This document shows, piece by piece, positions 1 through 7,992 of a DNA stretch of 12,695 nt (position 1 is the stretch's first letter; each line of letters begins with the position of its first letter). The position numbers were made by a program, and so were the translations under genes. The notes below the pieces were generated by a model. The model did no database searches and was not told the DNA's origin. It saw nothing but the letters and a program-made list of their open reading frames with translations. Origin of the DNA: DASQDN01 sp035630195 (lineage in GTDB: Bacteria; Acidobacteriota; Terriglobia; Bryobacterales; Bryobacteraceae); the NCBI GenBank assembly GCA_035630195.1, contig DASQLD010000502.1:1-12695 (forward strand), written 5' to 3'.

Positions 1-1056
1 GACTGGGACGCTCTTTATGAAAGGCATGATTTGGGCGCCGAGTTGGAACGGCTTCGCGACGAATGGTCCTCCGAGTTCGACCTCGTCCTTATAGACAGCC
101 GGACGGGTGTCACCGACTTTAGCGGTCTCACCACTGCCCAACTACCCGACGTGCTCGCATTCTTGTTTACAGCAAATGCCCAAAGCCTGGAGGGCTGTTC
201 GATGATCGTACGGCGCGCCATGACGGCACGCACCCGCATACCAGTGGACCGTCCGGCGCTGCTGCCGCTGCCGATTCCTGCGAGGTTTGAGCAGCGCGAC
301 GAGTACGAGCGCGCGAAGGAATGGCGCTCTCGCTTCGTCGCGCACCTGGACCAATTCTTTGACCTCTGGAAGCCGCGTGATATCGACGCACTGAAGCTGA
401 TCGACTTGCTAACGATTCCGTATGTACCTCGCTGGACATTCGGTGAGGAACTGGCTGCGATCGAGGAGCCGGCGGGCACCACCGGCGCCCGTACGTCGGT
501 ACAGGCGGTGACTTATACGCTCGAGACCATCGCTGCCCTACTGGTCCATGGGTTCGCGAAGGTCGAGATCCTCGTTTCAACGCGCGACGAATACGTGCAC
601 GGCGCGCGGTCCGTGGTCCACGGCTGGCGTGCGAGCGAGCGGCCGTCCACGAAGGTCTTTGTTTCATACGCGAAGGAAGACAGCAAGGCCGTCAGCGAGA
701 TCGTTCGCGTACTCAACGGCGCCGGCTACGACTTGCAACTTGATCTTCTCGAGTCGGGCGCTGGGCAGCCTTGGATCGAAGATATACGTGAAAAGCTGGA
801 GAACTCGGACGCGTACTTGGTCGTCGTAGGGAGTAAGTTCAGCCCATGGCAGGAGCGCGAGATCGAATCTATCATGCGCCAGACTTTACGATCGGACCGA
901 CGGAGACCAATTGTGCCCATCGTCTTGCCTCTAGGGGACAAGCTCCTTAACACATCGCGTCTTGCAGACTTTGCCGCCGTCCGTGTGGACCTTCAAAGGC
1001 GAGCCATGGAGGACCAGATCGCGCCGGTGCTCGACCAGTCATCGGTCCTGAAATGA
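1..1056 (+). CDS. ParA/MinD-like NTPase fused to C-terminal TIR domain (5' partial)
   Basis: The frame is open from base 1, so the gene starts outside the window; 351 residues are visible. The first part (about 1-150) matches the second half of the bacterial SYKGGVGR-type ParA/MinD-like ATPases found in conflict systems: a DWDALYER segment, then a Walker B-like VLIDSRTG and the diagnostic TTAQLPD stretch. The Walker A should lie upstream of the window. Residues about 218-340 form a TIR domain: KVFVSYAKED as strand A, an LDLLESGAG BB-loop region, and SPWQERE, where Glu287 sits four residues after Trp as in NAD-cleaving TIR proteins. The stop overlaps the start of the patatin gene as ATGA, so the two are probably translationally coupled. 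Inferred role: an ATP-dependent sensor with an NADase or signalling output in phage defence. Domain calls are confident; substrate and trigger are unknown. Confidence 0.85.
   Translation, partial: DWDALYERHDLGAELERLRDEWSSEFDLVLIDSRTGVTDFSGLTTAQLPDVLAFLFTANAQSLEGCSMIVRRAMTARTRIPVDRPALLPLPIPARFEQRDEYERAKEWRSRFVAHLDQFFDLWKPRDIDALKLIDLLTIPYVPRWTFGEELAAIEEPAGTTGARTSVQAVTYTLETIAALLVHGFAKVEILVSTRDEYVHGARSVVHGWRASERPSTKVFVSYAKEDSKAVSEIVRVLNGAGYDLQLDLLESGAGQPWIEDIREKLENSDAYLVVVGSKFSPWQEREIESIMRQTLRSDRRRPIVPIVLPLGDKLLNTSRLADFAAVRVDLQRRAMEDQIAPVLDQSSVLK
1053..1056 (+). promoter_or_regulatory. ATGA stop/start overlap coupling the NTPase-TIR and patatin genes
   Basis: The bases ATGA hold both the start codon of the patatin gene and the TGA stop of the NTPase-TIR gene. 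The 20 bases upstream contain no good GGAGG-like site. Termination-reinitiation would keep the two proteins in fixed proportion and marks them as one operon. Confidence 0.8.
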
Positions 1057-3749
1057 GCAATCTAGGAGATGCTGTGCATCTAACTTGGCGCGAGGTTCTC
1101 CGGCCGTTCGGCGATAGCCTGTTTTCGAACTCGTTCTTGGCGTGCTGGGGTGACGCGCTCTGGCAGCCGACCGAGGACGACAGAACGGCGTCCGGAAAGC
1201 TGCACATTCAGTTCGTCTCTCGCATCGCGACGCAGCGGCTCTCTTATCTCGAAGGAGAGGAGAAGACTGCGTTGAAAAGCATGTACGCGTTGTTCGACAA
1301 AACACGCGACATCGCGGAAGCGCATCCGAAGTGCCGCCATTTCGACGCGTTGACCTGGGCAGTGCTTAATATGCACGTGCGGCCCTTCACCGCCAAGTGG
1401 CACCGGCAGAGCGAGCGTAGCGCGCTCGACGCCCTCGACGCGACCGATGATTTCCGTGAAGAGTTGAACGCGCTGCAAAGGATTCTGCAGGATTTTGAGC
1501 GCGTCCTACTGTTTCTTCGCGATGGCGCCATACCGCCGCCACACGTCCCGCTTGAATCTGACAAGGAGAACGCTATTGCCGATGAAATGCGCAAGGCGGT
1601 CGCGTGGGGAATTCAGCCTGTGTTTGGCGCAATTCGGGACTGCTCACAAGTATTGAAGATCAATTTTGCCGAGAAACGCGCAATTTTAAGACGACGCAGG
1701 CACTACAAGCTGAATGAAAGGTGCCACGCTGCCGGCCTCGCTATTTCCGGCGGCGGGATCCGCTCGGCGACGTTTTCGCTCGGCGTCTTGGTCGCGCTCG
1801 CGCAGCGAGGTTTGCTGAGAGAGTTCGACTATCTCTCCACGGTGTCGGGCGGCGGCTATCTCGGTTCGTTCCTGAGTGTTTTTCTGAAGTCAGCAGGAAC
1901 CGACGTGGGACTCCAGCGTGACGAGCTACCGTTCAAACGCGAGCAGGGGGAAGCGGCCGCCCTTCGGCACATACGGCATCACAGCAAATACTTTGCGGTC
2001 GGATCCCTGTGGGAGCGGCTCAGCATGTTCAGCGCTCAGTTGCTCGGCATGGCGCTGAATGGTCTGGCGGTCGTCTGGGTGCTGTGCCTAGCCGTGGCAG
2101 CTGAATGGGGTATGCGTTCGCTCTTCGCGGCGACCGACCTTCTTCCCACAACCGAAGTATTGCGGCTGCTCATCTGGATACTGCTTACCGCGGCCGTCCT
2201 GTATCTCGTGGTGCTCCGTACCCCGCGGTCTGTTGCGAACCGCATCGCGCGTCGCGCGCCTCAGTGGCTCGCTGGTCAGGCCGAGGCGGTCATCGCAGTG
2301 CCGCTGGCGCTCGTAGCGGGTGTCCTCGGGTGGTGGGCCCTTGACGTGTTACACGACTGGTACGGGAGGCCAGTAGTAATCCGATGGATTACGATCGACA
2401 AAACGACTTGGGTCGCCATCGCTGGTACCGTGCCGTTTGTGGCGCCGGCATTCGGGACCCTGTTCCCCCGCACGCTGAAGCGCTTCGGCATCGCGCTCGC
2501 CGTCCTGACGGTAATCGCCGCTCCGCTGTCTCTACTTGGAGTGTATCTTTTCCTTTACGATCAGAGGTTCTGGTTCGCCGGTGATTTCCTGGGTTACGGC
2601 CTTCCGCGCGGTATCGTGATCGCCGCTGTCGGTCTGCTCGTCTACGGCTTGGTGTTCGACATCAACGCAACCTCTCCGCACCGACATTACCGCCGCAAGC
2701 TTGGTCAGGCGTACCTTATTCAACCGCGCGAGCTACCTGACGATGGCTTCGACGAGGACGTGTCGGTCAATCTGTCGGCGCTCGGCGAGCACTCGCCTAG
2801 GGCGCCATACCACCTGATTAATTGCGCGCTCAACGTACCGGCTTCCGGCAACATCGGAATGCAGGGACGGCTGACGGACCTATTTCTCTTCAGTCCTGCA
2901 TACAGTGGCAGTCCGCTCATCGGGTACCGGGCTACAACTGAGTGGGAGGCGGTCAATAGGCGGCTCGACGTCGGAACCGCAATGGCGATCTCTGGAGGAG
3001 CCGCGGCGCCGCAGATGGGCTTCGGAACGATCAAGAGGTTTAGTTTCTGGCTGGCGCTTTTGAACGTGCGCCTCGGCTACTGGGTGCGCCGTCCTGGCGT
3101 GTGGGGGTTTCCCACGGGCGCACCAGGTATTCTGTACCTGCTGAAGGAGATGATCGGCTCGATGGACGAGACAGGGCCGTGGGTAAATGTATCTGACGGC
3201 GGACACATCGAGAACCTAGGCGTCTACGAGCTTCTACGTCGACGCTGCAAGTACATCGTCGCGATCGATGGCGAGCAGGATGCAGCGATGACGTTCGCTG
3301 GCCTTACAACACTCCAGCGTCTCGCGGGGATCGATCTCGGCGTGAGAATCGAAATTAACCTGGACGACCTCCGTTTGACGAATCAGGGCTTGAGCCGGTC
3401 GCACTTCCGATTCTGTCGGATCCGATATCCAAAGGCCGGACGCAGCTCGGAAGACGATTTCGGGTATTTGCTGTATGTGAAGCTGTCGCTGACCGGCAAC
3501 GAAGGTGAATTCATCCGGCGTTATCGGCTCGACGAGCCGCCCTTTCCCCATCATTCGACTGCCGATCAGTTCTTCAGCGAGGCACAGTTCGAGGCGTACC
3601 GGAACCTCGGAGAGCACGTTGGCGATAAGCTTTTCCTACGCGCGATTCTCGGCGATCTCGCCTCGAAAGAGTCGCTGGAACTCGAAGAGTGGTTCCAGGC
3701 GCTCGGAATGCACTTACTGGAGCCCACGACATCTGAACGCCGTCCTTGA
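1053..3749 (+). CDS. Membrane patatin-like phospholipase (898 aa)
   Basis: The start ATG overlaps the stop of the NTPase-TIR gene (ATGA) and has no strong Shine-Dalgarno, which favours translational coupling. Residues about 1-225 are a helical N-terminal region of unknown role containing RPFTAKWH. The patatin fold starts at about 228 with the oxyanion motif GGGIRS (233-238). The nucleophile is Ser265 in TVSGGGYLG, with Thr where the classical GxSxG has its first Gly. The catalytic Asp is Asp715 in SDGGHIENLG. Between Ser and Asp lie about six hydrophobic stretches (roughly 329-352, 369-388, 413-434, 450-470, 477-501, 518-535), so the catalytic fold is split by a membrane block. Known chemistry of the family is lipid acyl hydrolysis. 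Patatins serve as membrane-damaging effectors in CBASS (CapV), and the TIR partner suggests a similar role here, by inference. The ORF is intact. Confidence 0.9.
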   Translation: MSNLGDAVHLTWREVLRPFGDSLFSNSFLACWGDALWQPTEDDRTASGKLHIQFVSRIATQRLSYLEGEEKTALKSMYALFDKTRDIAEAHPKCRHFDALTWAVLNMHVRPFTAKWHRQSERSALDALDATDDFREELNALQRILQDFERVLLFLRDGAIPPPHVPLESDKENAIADEMRKAVAWGIQPVFGAIRDCSQVLKINFAEKRAILRRRRHYKLNERCHAAGLAISGGGIRSATFSLGVLVALAQRGLLREFDYLSTVSGGGYLGSFLSVFLKSAGTDVGLQRDELPFKREQGEAAALRHIRHHSKYFAVGSLWERLSMFSAQLLGMALNGLAVVWVLCLAVAAEWGMRSLFAATDLLPTTEVLRLLIWILLTAAVLYLVVLRTPRSVANRIARRAPQWLAGQAEAVIAVPLALVAGVLGWWALDVLHDWYGRPVVIRWITIDKTTWVAIAGTVPFVAPAFGTLFPRTLKRFGIALAVLTVIAAPLSLLGVYLFLYDQRFWFAGDFLGYGLPRGIVIAAVGLLVYGLVFDINATSPHRHYRRKLGQAYLIQPRELPDDGFDEDVSVNLSALGEHSPRAPYHLINCALNVPASGNIGMQGRLTDLFLFSPAYSGSPLIGYRATTEWEAVNRRLDVGTAMAISGGAAAPQMGFGTIKRFSFWLALLNVRLGYWVRRPGVWGFPTGAPGILYLLKEMIGSMDETGPWVNVSDGGHIENLGVYELLRRRCKYIVAIDGEQDAAMTFAGLTTLQRLAGIDLGVRIEINLDDLRLTNQGLSRSHFRFCRIRYPKAGRSSEDDFGYLLYVKLSLTGNEGEFIRRYRLDEPPFPHHSTADQFFSEAQFEAYRNLGEHVGDKLFLRAILGDLASKESLELEEWFQALGMHLLEPTTSERRP

Positions 3750-4499
3750 CCGGTTGATCCGTCGGATGGCAGCGGGGCTCTCAAGTCGGGCTTCTCTAAT
3801 TTATGAGTTCTTCCGATGACCTGCCGCAGCACGCTTTGCCCCAAACACCGCCTGATCCGCACTGTCTAAGGCTAACGCGGGACAGATAACCGTCCTTTTG
3901 TGAACTCGCCAAGCCGCCGAGGCAATCCGCATATTTGTCCGACAGCGGGAACGCGCCCAGGCATCCGTTCTTCGTCGGCATTCCGTTCTCTCGTCACCGG
4001 TGCTAACGACATACCTTCGCCTCGCCACAACCTGCCCAGTGGCAGTGTAGGCGCGCAAGATACCTTACGCACAACATATATTTACCCTTTTGTGCAGGGC
4101 TATCTCTCCGGAGGAGCCGAGCTTCAGCGACAGTTTGTTTGGCTGGAATCAGCGCTGGATAGTCCATGCAGGAATGCTCCCGGAGTTGCTGACGGAGGGC
4201 TGTATTGTGCGCAAGGTGATCCCCTCGCTGCGACTTTGATTTGCTGCACACAATGCGTTCCGGAGTCTCCTCTGCAAGACTCTTTGGCGCGATGAGCCAA
4301 CACCTAATGCAATGCAAAGTTCACATCCGCGACTTGGCAGCAGCCCTGAAACTGTGATGGTCGTGGTGGTCGGCGGCGGGAAGGAATCGCAGCGGCGGCA
4401 GATGGTGTCCTTCTGTTATGGACCGGCAGGCCGCTAAATCGATGCTGGCGGAAGCGCACGCCGCAGTGCTTTACAAGATCGCGTGGTCACCTGAAACCG
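3750..4499. other. 750-bp gap between convergent genes; no convincing gene
   Basis: This stretch separates the ends of the patatin gene (+) and the second TIR gene (-). Open frames on both strands are short, overlap each other and show no family signature. A 21-codon frame at 4292-4357 and a frame opening at 4418 (MDRQAAKSMLAEAH) look somewhat protein-like but have no ribosome site or recognised homologue; the second runs into the TIR gene's tail on the opposite strand. I see no strong intrinsic terminator. It may be the remains of a deleted gene or insertion. Confidence 0.45.
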
Positions 4500-5726
4500 T
4501 CAGTCAGAGTCCTCCCACAGCCAGAAGCCGTCTTCGTCCCACACGGCTGGTGCCGCCGCGGTACCGACCGGGGCGCTGTGAACCATCTGGGGCAGGACGT
4601 AGCGTGAGAGGGCGTCGAACTCAAATGCGCGTTTGAAGGATACGCCAGGGTACTTCGCGATATCCGCCTCACGCACCCTCAGCGCTGTCCTCGGCACGAG
4701 GATACGTCCTGTCGGGTTGTACCGCCCCCCCAGGTCTTGATGGTGCACGCGCACCTGCACGGGATCGACAATATTCCACCATGCCGCCGTAGTCGGCTCA
4801 GGTTTAAATGTCGGCAGCGACTGCACGGCTTCATAGAACTCCGCTTTCGTCTGGGGCTCCGAGACATCCGCCGCCTCGAGCGTGGTCATCAGATAGTGCA
4901 TGGCTGCGCGCGTGTACCAGCGCAGGACTTCTCTGACGTGGCTGTTGGACAAGCCGAACCCGTAGCCGAACTCCCGCAAGACCAAGGCTGAGCGCTCACG
5001 CAGGTCACGCTCCTTGAGAACGACGTCGCTATCGAGCGTCCGCAACAGATTTGATCCTTCGGCACTCGCATCGGGACGTGACCAGTACGTTGAAATTCGT
5101 GCCCGCAGTCGCCGCTGTAAGGTGTTGTGCGCCTCATTCTTGAGCAGGTGGATGATTTCGGGGGCGATATCGCGCCGTACCAGGCCATGGCCGATCCAAC
5201 GGTCCAGGATACGTTCCAGAATGAACGTGTCGAGCTCGATCCGGTTGTGGAACACCAAGGGCAGCACGGCGCGGCCGGACGGCTCCGAGGAGAGCCCGAG
5301 CGCTCTCAAGTGGTCGATCAGCGCATGCACGCCTTGCATAAAGGCCGCACCTTCACGAAGGTCGATGTGCAACCGGTCCTTCAGCGCGTTCAGGCCGTTG
5401 GAGTTGTCAATCCGCAACGGGACGATCAGGTGTTGGCCCAGCCGCTGCTCGGCCTCCAAAGACTTTTCAATTTCGTACTGAACCCACTCCGTTGCGGCCG
5501 CGTGAATCGATTGGACCACCAACACCCGTGCACTGCCGTCAAGCGCCTTATCAAGGCTTGCGATGAGGGGATCTCCAGGCCCCATCTCCCACGAGTCGAG
5601 CCATACTGGGACGCCCTCCGCGAGGAGTTCAAAGGCAAGCCGGAACACGAACGGCTTGTCGATCGTAGAGTGCGAGATGAAGACCGTTCGCACGGCCGGG
5701 GAGTCCAGTCCTGACGCTTTGTTCAT
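4500..5726 (-). CDS. TIR domain protein with unrecognised C-terminal region (408 aa)
   Basis: Residues about 12-135 form a bacterial TIR_2-type domain: TVFISHSTIDKPF as strand A, WLDSWEMGPGDPL as the BB-loop region, and TEWVQYEIEKS with Glu85 four residues after Trp, the position of the catalytic Glu in NADase TIRs. Residues about 160-408 are mostly helical, end in an acidic aromatic tail (DGFWLWEDSD) and match nothing I recognise; this would be the sensor or regulatory half. The ATG at 5726 is preceded by GGAG about 11 bases upstream. The gene converges on the patatin gene and is divergent from a broken tyrosine recombinase 130 bp upstream, so it is probably a single-gene transcription unit. 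The ORF is intact. A stand-alone TIR defence effector is inferred from the domain and neighbourhood. Confidence 0.85.
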   Translation of the reverse strand: MNKASGLDSPAVRTVFISHSTIDKPFVFRLAFELLAEGVPVWLDSWEMGPGDPLIASLDKALDGSARVLVVQSIHAAATEWVQYEIEKSLEAEQRLGQHLIVPLRIDNSNGLNALKDRLHIDLREGAAFMQGVHALIDHLRALGLSSEPSGRAVLPLVFHNRIELDTFILERILDRWIGHGLVRRDIAPEIIHLLKNEAHNTLQRRLRARISTYWSRPDASAEGSNLLRTLDSDVVLKERDLRERSALVLREFGYGFGLSNSHVREVLRWYTRAAMHYLMTTLEAADVSEPQTKAEFYEAVQSLPTFKPEPTTAAWWNIVDPVQVRVHHQDLGGRYNPTGRILVPRTALRVREADIAKYPGVSFKRAFEFDALSRYVLPQMVHSAPVGTAAAPAVWDEDGFWLWEDSD

Positions 5727-5855
5727 TTCTCGCGTACTCCGTACAGCCTGTGTTGCGGACGCGTTCTCAACCCATCTAGCTTGCTCGCGCTACTACGCTC
5801 ACGCATACGCGGCGGTAGCCATTTCCAGATCGTGTTTGGGACACAAGGAACTCCT

Positions 5856-6045
5856 GTGACCACTTTTGCAACAGACGCTGGAAGAACTTGAGCGTCGGAA
5901 CTACCATTCTGAAATGGTAACGTCTTTACATCTACGTCGCCAAGGATCTCGGCTGCCTACTTCCGCCGCTCACCGGAACAGCTTCAGTGCCGACGAGATT
6001 CGTCAGGATCACCATCATCTGCTAACCAATGACAAGCCTACACTC
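5856..6045 (+). pseudogene. N-terminal remnant of a tyrosine recombinase/integrase
   Basis: An AAGGA site precedes GTG at 5856. Reading across frames gives the core-binding (SAM-like) start of an XerC/D-type recombinase of the kind often found near IS91-like elements: QQTLEELERRNY in the frame at 5866, ISAAYFRRSPEQL in a second frame near 5947-5985, then SADEIRQ...HLLTNDK back in the first frame. At least three small indels are needed, one of them an extra T close to the start. Similarity stops near 6045, and no catalytic Arg/His/Tyr region follows. It is non-functional, a scar of an element that once inserted beside the TIR gene. Family identification is from remembered consensus only. Confidence 0.6.
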
Positions 6046-6149
6046 CTGTTAAGGCCGCTGGTTTTTAGCGAAGGTGGTTTAGCGACGACGCGTATAGCCG
6101 TGCGGTTTTCATGTGACCCCATATGGTGCGTTTGGGTGACCTGAGGGAT

Positions 6150-6606
6150 TTAGCATGGTCGTTTCGTTTGTTCAGTTTGCCAGAGCCGTGCTTCCAGGTG
6201 CAACAGAGCATTGAATCGTGTCCGATGTCGATGCTCGGATTGTAAGAAAAATCGAAAATAATTGCGAAGGCGCTCCACATACGCCCTCATTCCTTCTTCA
6301 TAACGTCGAAGACGTGACAGGCCTGTTAATACCAGCTCTGCCGCCCGCTCGACAACGGGCGTCTGCAGGAGTTCGTTGTCCTCGTGTATTGAAAGACGAT
6401 TGTTGTGTGCATCCGCGAAGTCACGCCAGATGGCACCACGATCGATTACTCCATCCTCGCGCGTGCCTGGATCGTTCTCAATCACTGGGATTTTGATATA
6501 CCTGCTCGATCCGTGCCCGCGGGCAGAATTCCTCGGGCATCGCTCGTCCTTCGAGGTCAAGTGCCTTGGCCACACTCCTGACGGAGGGCAGCTTGCCGGA
6601 CATCAT
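6150..6606 (-). pseudogene. Small frameshifted gene of unknown function downstream of the WD40 segment
   Basis: Frame one begins at the paired ATG codons at 6606/6603 and runs 42 codons to a stop at 6478 (MMSGKLPSVRSVAKALDLEG... then RARIEQVY). Frame two covers 6575-6150 and carries the plausible continuation IKIPVIENDPGTREDGVIDR, then IWRDFADAHNNRL and a helical, charged tail with LRNYFRFFLQ. A switch near 6495 would join them into a protein of about 150 residues. Frame one is in register with the WD40 segment and begins about 40 bases after its stop, so the two were probably co-transcribed. I recognise no family. Alternatively, frame two alone could be translated from GTG at 6575. Confidence 0.4.
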
Positions 6607-6639
6607 TCTCGCGACGAAATCACTGAATGAGACATCAAC

Positions 6640-7992
6640 CTAAGCATCGCTTTCGAGCACTAAAAACGTCGCCAAGAGTTGCCACTTCCGAGGGGCGAGG
6701 TCCCACTCTTCGATGCTGTTGGACGTGAGTAGCAGAAGCTTCTGCCCATCGGAAGACATTACAATGTCGACCGCTTCGTCCATGTCGACTTGTCCAAGTA
6801 TGGCCTTCGTTGCCATGTTCATAAGGACAACTGACATGCTATTACTAACCGCAGCCATTAGCCCACCATCCTTTGAGATGTGCATTCTACTGAGAAGCGT
6901 CTTCAGACCCGATGGGTAGGCACGGAGCGGGCTGTTCCAGGCATTCACATTGTGCGGTGATGTACCGATCATGATGGTCAACAGCGGCTCGTAATTGCCC
7001 GGCGAACGAACTGCCGTTCTCGATGCTTCTGGGAATGCCACACTACCACAGCTTCCACTCTTGGGAGGAAGTCGAATGCGTGTCTTCGCGCCTCGGTCAA
7101 CATCAGATACTACAAGCTCCGTCGCGCCGTCTTCGTCAGATGATTCACTGATCACGATTGAACCACCTACGGCATGACATACACTTGATACTTTACCTTC
7201 CACCTTGCTGGTGTTAACGGATGTGTCATCAAGGCGCACAACTCCACCTGTTTTGCTCAGTGCGAAGAGTGCCAGCCGCGAATGCCACAGTTTAAGAATC
7301 GGTTCCCGATCGCTGCTTAAGTGGGTAAGTGTACCCTTCCGCGAGCGTGTCGTGCGAACAATTTGACCGTCGCTTGTTCCTATCGCAAGCTGCGTACCTC
7401 GATGGGAGATCGCAAGTGCAGTGATCTTGGTCTGAGAACGAACAAAGGGAAGGTCTACAGGTACATTGTCCCACAGGACCGCGTCTTCGCAACCCGCACA
7501 CGCCCAAGACGATCCGTCCGCCGAGACTGCTAGTCGGGGGTCGAAAGCTCTCCGAGAGAGACTGTACAGCTTGCGTGAAAACGGTCGTCGGCGTGATAAG
7601 TCCCACAACACTATACCCTTGCGATCATCTCCCAATGAGATAGCCCCGGCCGAAAGGAGCAAATTACCGTCCCTACTGAAGGCTAAGCTATAAATGTTGT
7701 GAGTGTGGCCGACCAAGACGGATGCAGTACACTCTGAACTCCTGGGATTCTCAACAATGATTTCGTTCGCTTCGGTCGTGTAAGCTAGCCTAGATCGATC
7801 AGCCGACCACGTATGTTCAAAGTACCGACCGCCGCGGGGATGCTTTTCTCCGCAGGACAAAGTGCTAGCGTCGAAGTAATCGCTCATGACGGCGTAGCTT
7901 TTCACAACCCACTTTCCAGCACTGTTTGTTGCGGCTTGACGACCTTCCCAGTCGATGATCAACAGTTCATTGCGATCTGAGTCGTATTCCAA
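6640..7992 (-). CDS. WD40-like beta-propeller segment of a broken TIR-WD40 protein
   Basis: 450 codons from a TTG at 7992. The sequence shows repeating blade-like units, for example HTHNIYSLAFSRDGNLLLSA followed by IVLWDLS, LAVSADGSSWACAG, ALAISHRGTQLAIGTSDGQI, and a final VMSSDGQKLLLLTSNSIEEWDL. These are degenerate WD40/YVTN-type beta-propeller repeats, normally a ligand- or protein-sensing platform. A stop lies just upstream of the TTG in this frame, and the preceding ORF overlaps by 26 bases, so this is best read as the C-terminal part of one ancestral gene running 9321-6640 (about 899 codons, usual for TIR-TM-WD40 proteins). The TTG has no convincing ribosome site. On its own it would be a cytoplasmic propeller of unknown use. 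Confidence 0.65.
   Translation of the reverse strand: MEYDSDRNELLIIDWEGRQAATNSAGKWVVKSYAVMSDYFDASTLSCGEKHPRGGRYFEHTWSADRSRLAYTTEANEIIVENPRSSECTASVLVGHTHNIYSLAFSRDGNLLLSAGAISLGDDRKGIVLWDLSRRRPFSRKLYSLSRRAFDPRLAVSADGSSWACAGCEDAVLWDNVPVDLPFVRSQTKITALAISHRGTQLAIGTSDGQIVRTTRSRKGTLTHLSSDREPILKLWHSRLALFALSKTGGVVRLDDTSVNTSKVEGKVSSVCHAVGGSIVISESSDEDGATELVVSDVDRGAKTRIRLPPKSGSCGSVAFPEASRTAVRSPGNYEPLLTIMIGTSPHNVNAWNSPLRAYPSGLKTLLSRMHISKDGGLMAAVSNSMSVVLMNMATKAILGQVDMDEAVDIVMSSDGQKLLLLTSNSIEEWDLAPRKWQLLATFLVLESDA

Noticed and set aside
947..1594. Several 86-132-codon minus-strand frames at the start of the patatin gene
   Set aside because: They are shadows of the patatin frame; the plus-strand protein carries the motifs.
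3900..4295. 131-codon plus-strand frame in the gap after the patatin gene
   Set aside because: Composition is not protein-like (many Ser, Pro, Cys, Arg), there is no ribosome site, and minus-strand frames of similar length overlap it.
5127..5714. 195-codon plus-strand open frame
   Set aside because: It lies wholly antisense to the intact TIR gene, shows no family pattern, and is explained by GC-rich codon usage on the other strand.
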